DNA from: Merluccius polli
Taxonomy: Eukaryota; Chordata; Actinopteri; Gadiformes; Merlucciidae
Direction of reading: 5' to 3'
DNA length: 64,000 bases
Assembly (NCBI GenBank): GCA_030340625.1
Contig: JAOPHQ010004854.1
Location: 56,001-120,000 of the forward strand
Shown in pieces: positions 62,695 to 64,000 of this stretch (its first letter is position 1; every line of letters begins with the position of its first letter). A program made the position numbers and the translations under genes. Under the pieces are notes generated by a model that was not told the origin of the DNA, searched no databases, and was given only the letters and a program-made list of their open reading frames with translations.

Positions 62695-63904
62695 GACCAC
62701 GGGGAAAGTGGAGCATGCAGCGAAAGTGTGACAAAGTTATTTCAGTTCTCCAGACAGGGCCGTGGCCCTAGCGGACGCTGGCTGTCGCCGTGCCAAGTGC
62801 ACGGCATTCCGAGCACATCTGGGCCCGCTGTTGGTGACACACCGGCGGCCAATGTTTCACACGGTGAAACTTTCGGCGAGGTCCGTGAGAACAAAATGCC
62901 GTGATTGCGGAGAAAACGGGCAAACGCATTCCTACCGTGCCAAACTTCTTTTTCGGCGCTTCTTGCACCTCCGAGATTTTATGACTTGCCGAAATCGGGC
63001 AATGCGGCAATGCGGACATTGCGTGCGATTGGTCAGAAAAGGAAGCAAGGTGGGCGTGGTTTATTTTGATCTGATTTCCCGTCTCCACGCAGACCGACAC
63101 TGGTCTTAACGGAACGCTGAGTGACCAAAACCGAAATCGTGTTGAGTATAAAACAAGTTCACGGCGAAATAAAATATACTTCTTTTGAACCATGCTGACC
63201 GCTTTAGCTCCATAGAGGAGTGAATATCATGCATCCAAAGAAACGGATCCATTCATTTCAATGAATTGTACTGCAATTGGTTCTGTTGTTGCACTTAAGA
63301 TTATTGGCAAGTCCAGACCAGGCAGAGGGCCCCCATTCACTGCATTTCTCATTCTTTCTTTTGTTACATACACACTGACACGCACACGCGCACACATTCC
63401 AGGGGAACTTTCCACAACCTTCCACTGCCTTTGTTTTTGCTTCAATGAAAGACACTTGGAGAGAAAGTAAAAGAGAGGGGAGAGAGGGAGAGAGACAAAT
63501 CTAAATGTAATTAGTGACAACTATGATGCTTCTGCAGTTGTTCCCACTAGAATAACAAACACAATGTACAAAAACAAAAAAACATGATAGGCCTATGACG
63601 TTAACGCAAAATTAACTTTTTTGTCCACCGGCCAAATGGCTAGTGACTATTTAAATTTTGCCAGCCACTCAATAGATTACCATTGTTTTTTTGGCTGGTG
63701 AGTGAAGCAAATCTACCAGCATTTGGCTTGGGGCTGGTGCTCGTTTTGACTTTAAGCAAACAAATATGCCATTGAATGACACAGTGATTGCTGATGTTTT
63801 TTCTCAGGCCGTGCCCATTCATGCCCGTCGATTCCAAGCAGTGAAGTTTTAAAACTTCTCTCCTCGTTCAGCTCCAGACGTTGGAAAAAGTGTGTGTTAC
63901 TCAC

Positions 63905-63960
63905 CCCTGCTTGATCGCTGCATCGCTATGTCTACTGCTCGACCAGCTCTCCTCCACCAT
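63905..63960 (-). other. lzts2: Candidate untranslated first exon of lzts2
   Basis: On the minus strand a strong donor (caggg|gtgagtaac, exon end 63905) follows non-repetitive sequence and lies upstream of the lzts2 exon-1 acceptor in the right orientation. The 5' limit is unknown; given only the splice signal, this is tentative. Confidence 0.3.
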
Positions 63961-64000
63961 GCAGTTCCCAGATCAGACCTCAACACACACACACACACAC

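Larger units (their letters stand above)
58789..63904 (-). other. lzts2: Probable first intron of lzts2; no other gene seen
   Basis: Five kilobases without convincing coding signal. It holds a (TA)n at 59390-59451, a tRNA-like dispersed repeat at 59452-59610, MITE copy C at 59935-60281, a repeat fragment at 60298-60390 (ttatttataagcgctttta), a G run at 61200-61213, (CA)n at 61891-61926 and a long CT tract at 62399-62694. A GC-richer block at 62700-63150 is of unknown origin. Confidence 0.5.

Noticed and set aside
62202..62904. ORFs of 136-203 codons rich in Ser, Leu and Pro
   Set aside because: Generated by the CT tract 62399-62694; all three frames of a (CT)n are stop-free.

Overview
This window is vertebrate nuclear DNA, most likely from a teleost fish. 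The genes have many exons with GT-AG introns, compact coding exons lie in a background dense with microsatellites, and the dispersed repeats (hAT-type and Tc1-type DNA transposons, short TIR elements, tRNA-like SINE fragments, an L2-like LINE fragment) are of kinds common in fish genomes. No bacterial-style operons, CRISPR arrays or rRNA/tRNA genes were seen.

Five protein-coding genes can be assembled exon by exon. From left to right they are: lrit1 (+, 5' end outside the window, 1-2252); lrit2 (+, 3467-5843); cdhr1, the photoreceptor cadherin (-, 21492-8752, 17 coding exons plus an alternative last exon); pdzd7 (+, 28297-50390, 16 coding exons); and lzts2 (-, 58761-53249, 6 coding exons). 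Splice phases close exactly in every model, and each protein aligns along its length with what I know of the mammalian family member. lrit2 and cdhr1 converge tail to tail, cdhr1 and pdzd7 diverge head to head across about 6.8 kb of microsatellite-rich DNA, and pdzd7 and lzts2 converge. The lrit1-lrit2-cdhr1 block and the pdzd7-lzts2 block each keep the order and orientation known in mammals, but the two blocks are far apart on human chromosome 10 and lie side by side here. Four of the five products are known from retina and/or hair cells: LRIT1 and LRIT2 are retinal LRR-Ig-FN3 membrane proteins, CDHR1 is at the outer-segment base, and PDZD7 is an Usher type 2 complex scaffold.

The most unusual structure is a 3.26-kb tandem array (40983-44243, about 102 copies of a 32-bp unit) in pdzd7 intron 10. 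Each unit is a copy of the 3' splice site of exon 11: 15 intronic bases ending in CAG plus the first 17 bases of the exon. The last unit is joined to the real exon body and the first unit keeps the likely branch point, so the gene carries about a hundred nearly identical acceptors in a row, in the middle of the harmonin-homology-domain coding region. Other notable points are a duplicated, apparently mutually exclusive last exon in cdhr1 encoding two different membrane anchors and tails, an inverted pair of MITEs bracketing cdhr1 exons 9-10, a Tc1-like transposase with its catalytic triad but a deleted 5' end nested in a second TIR element, and several DNA elements with clear target-site duplications.
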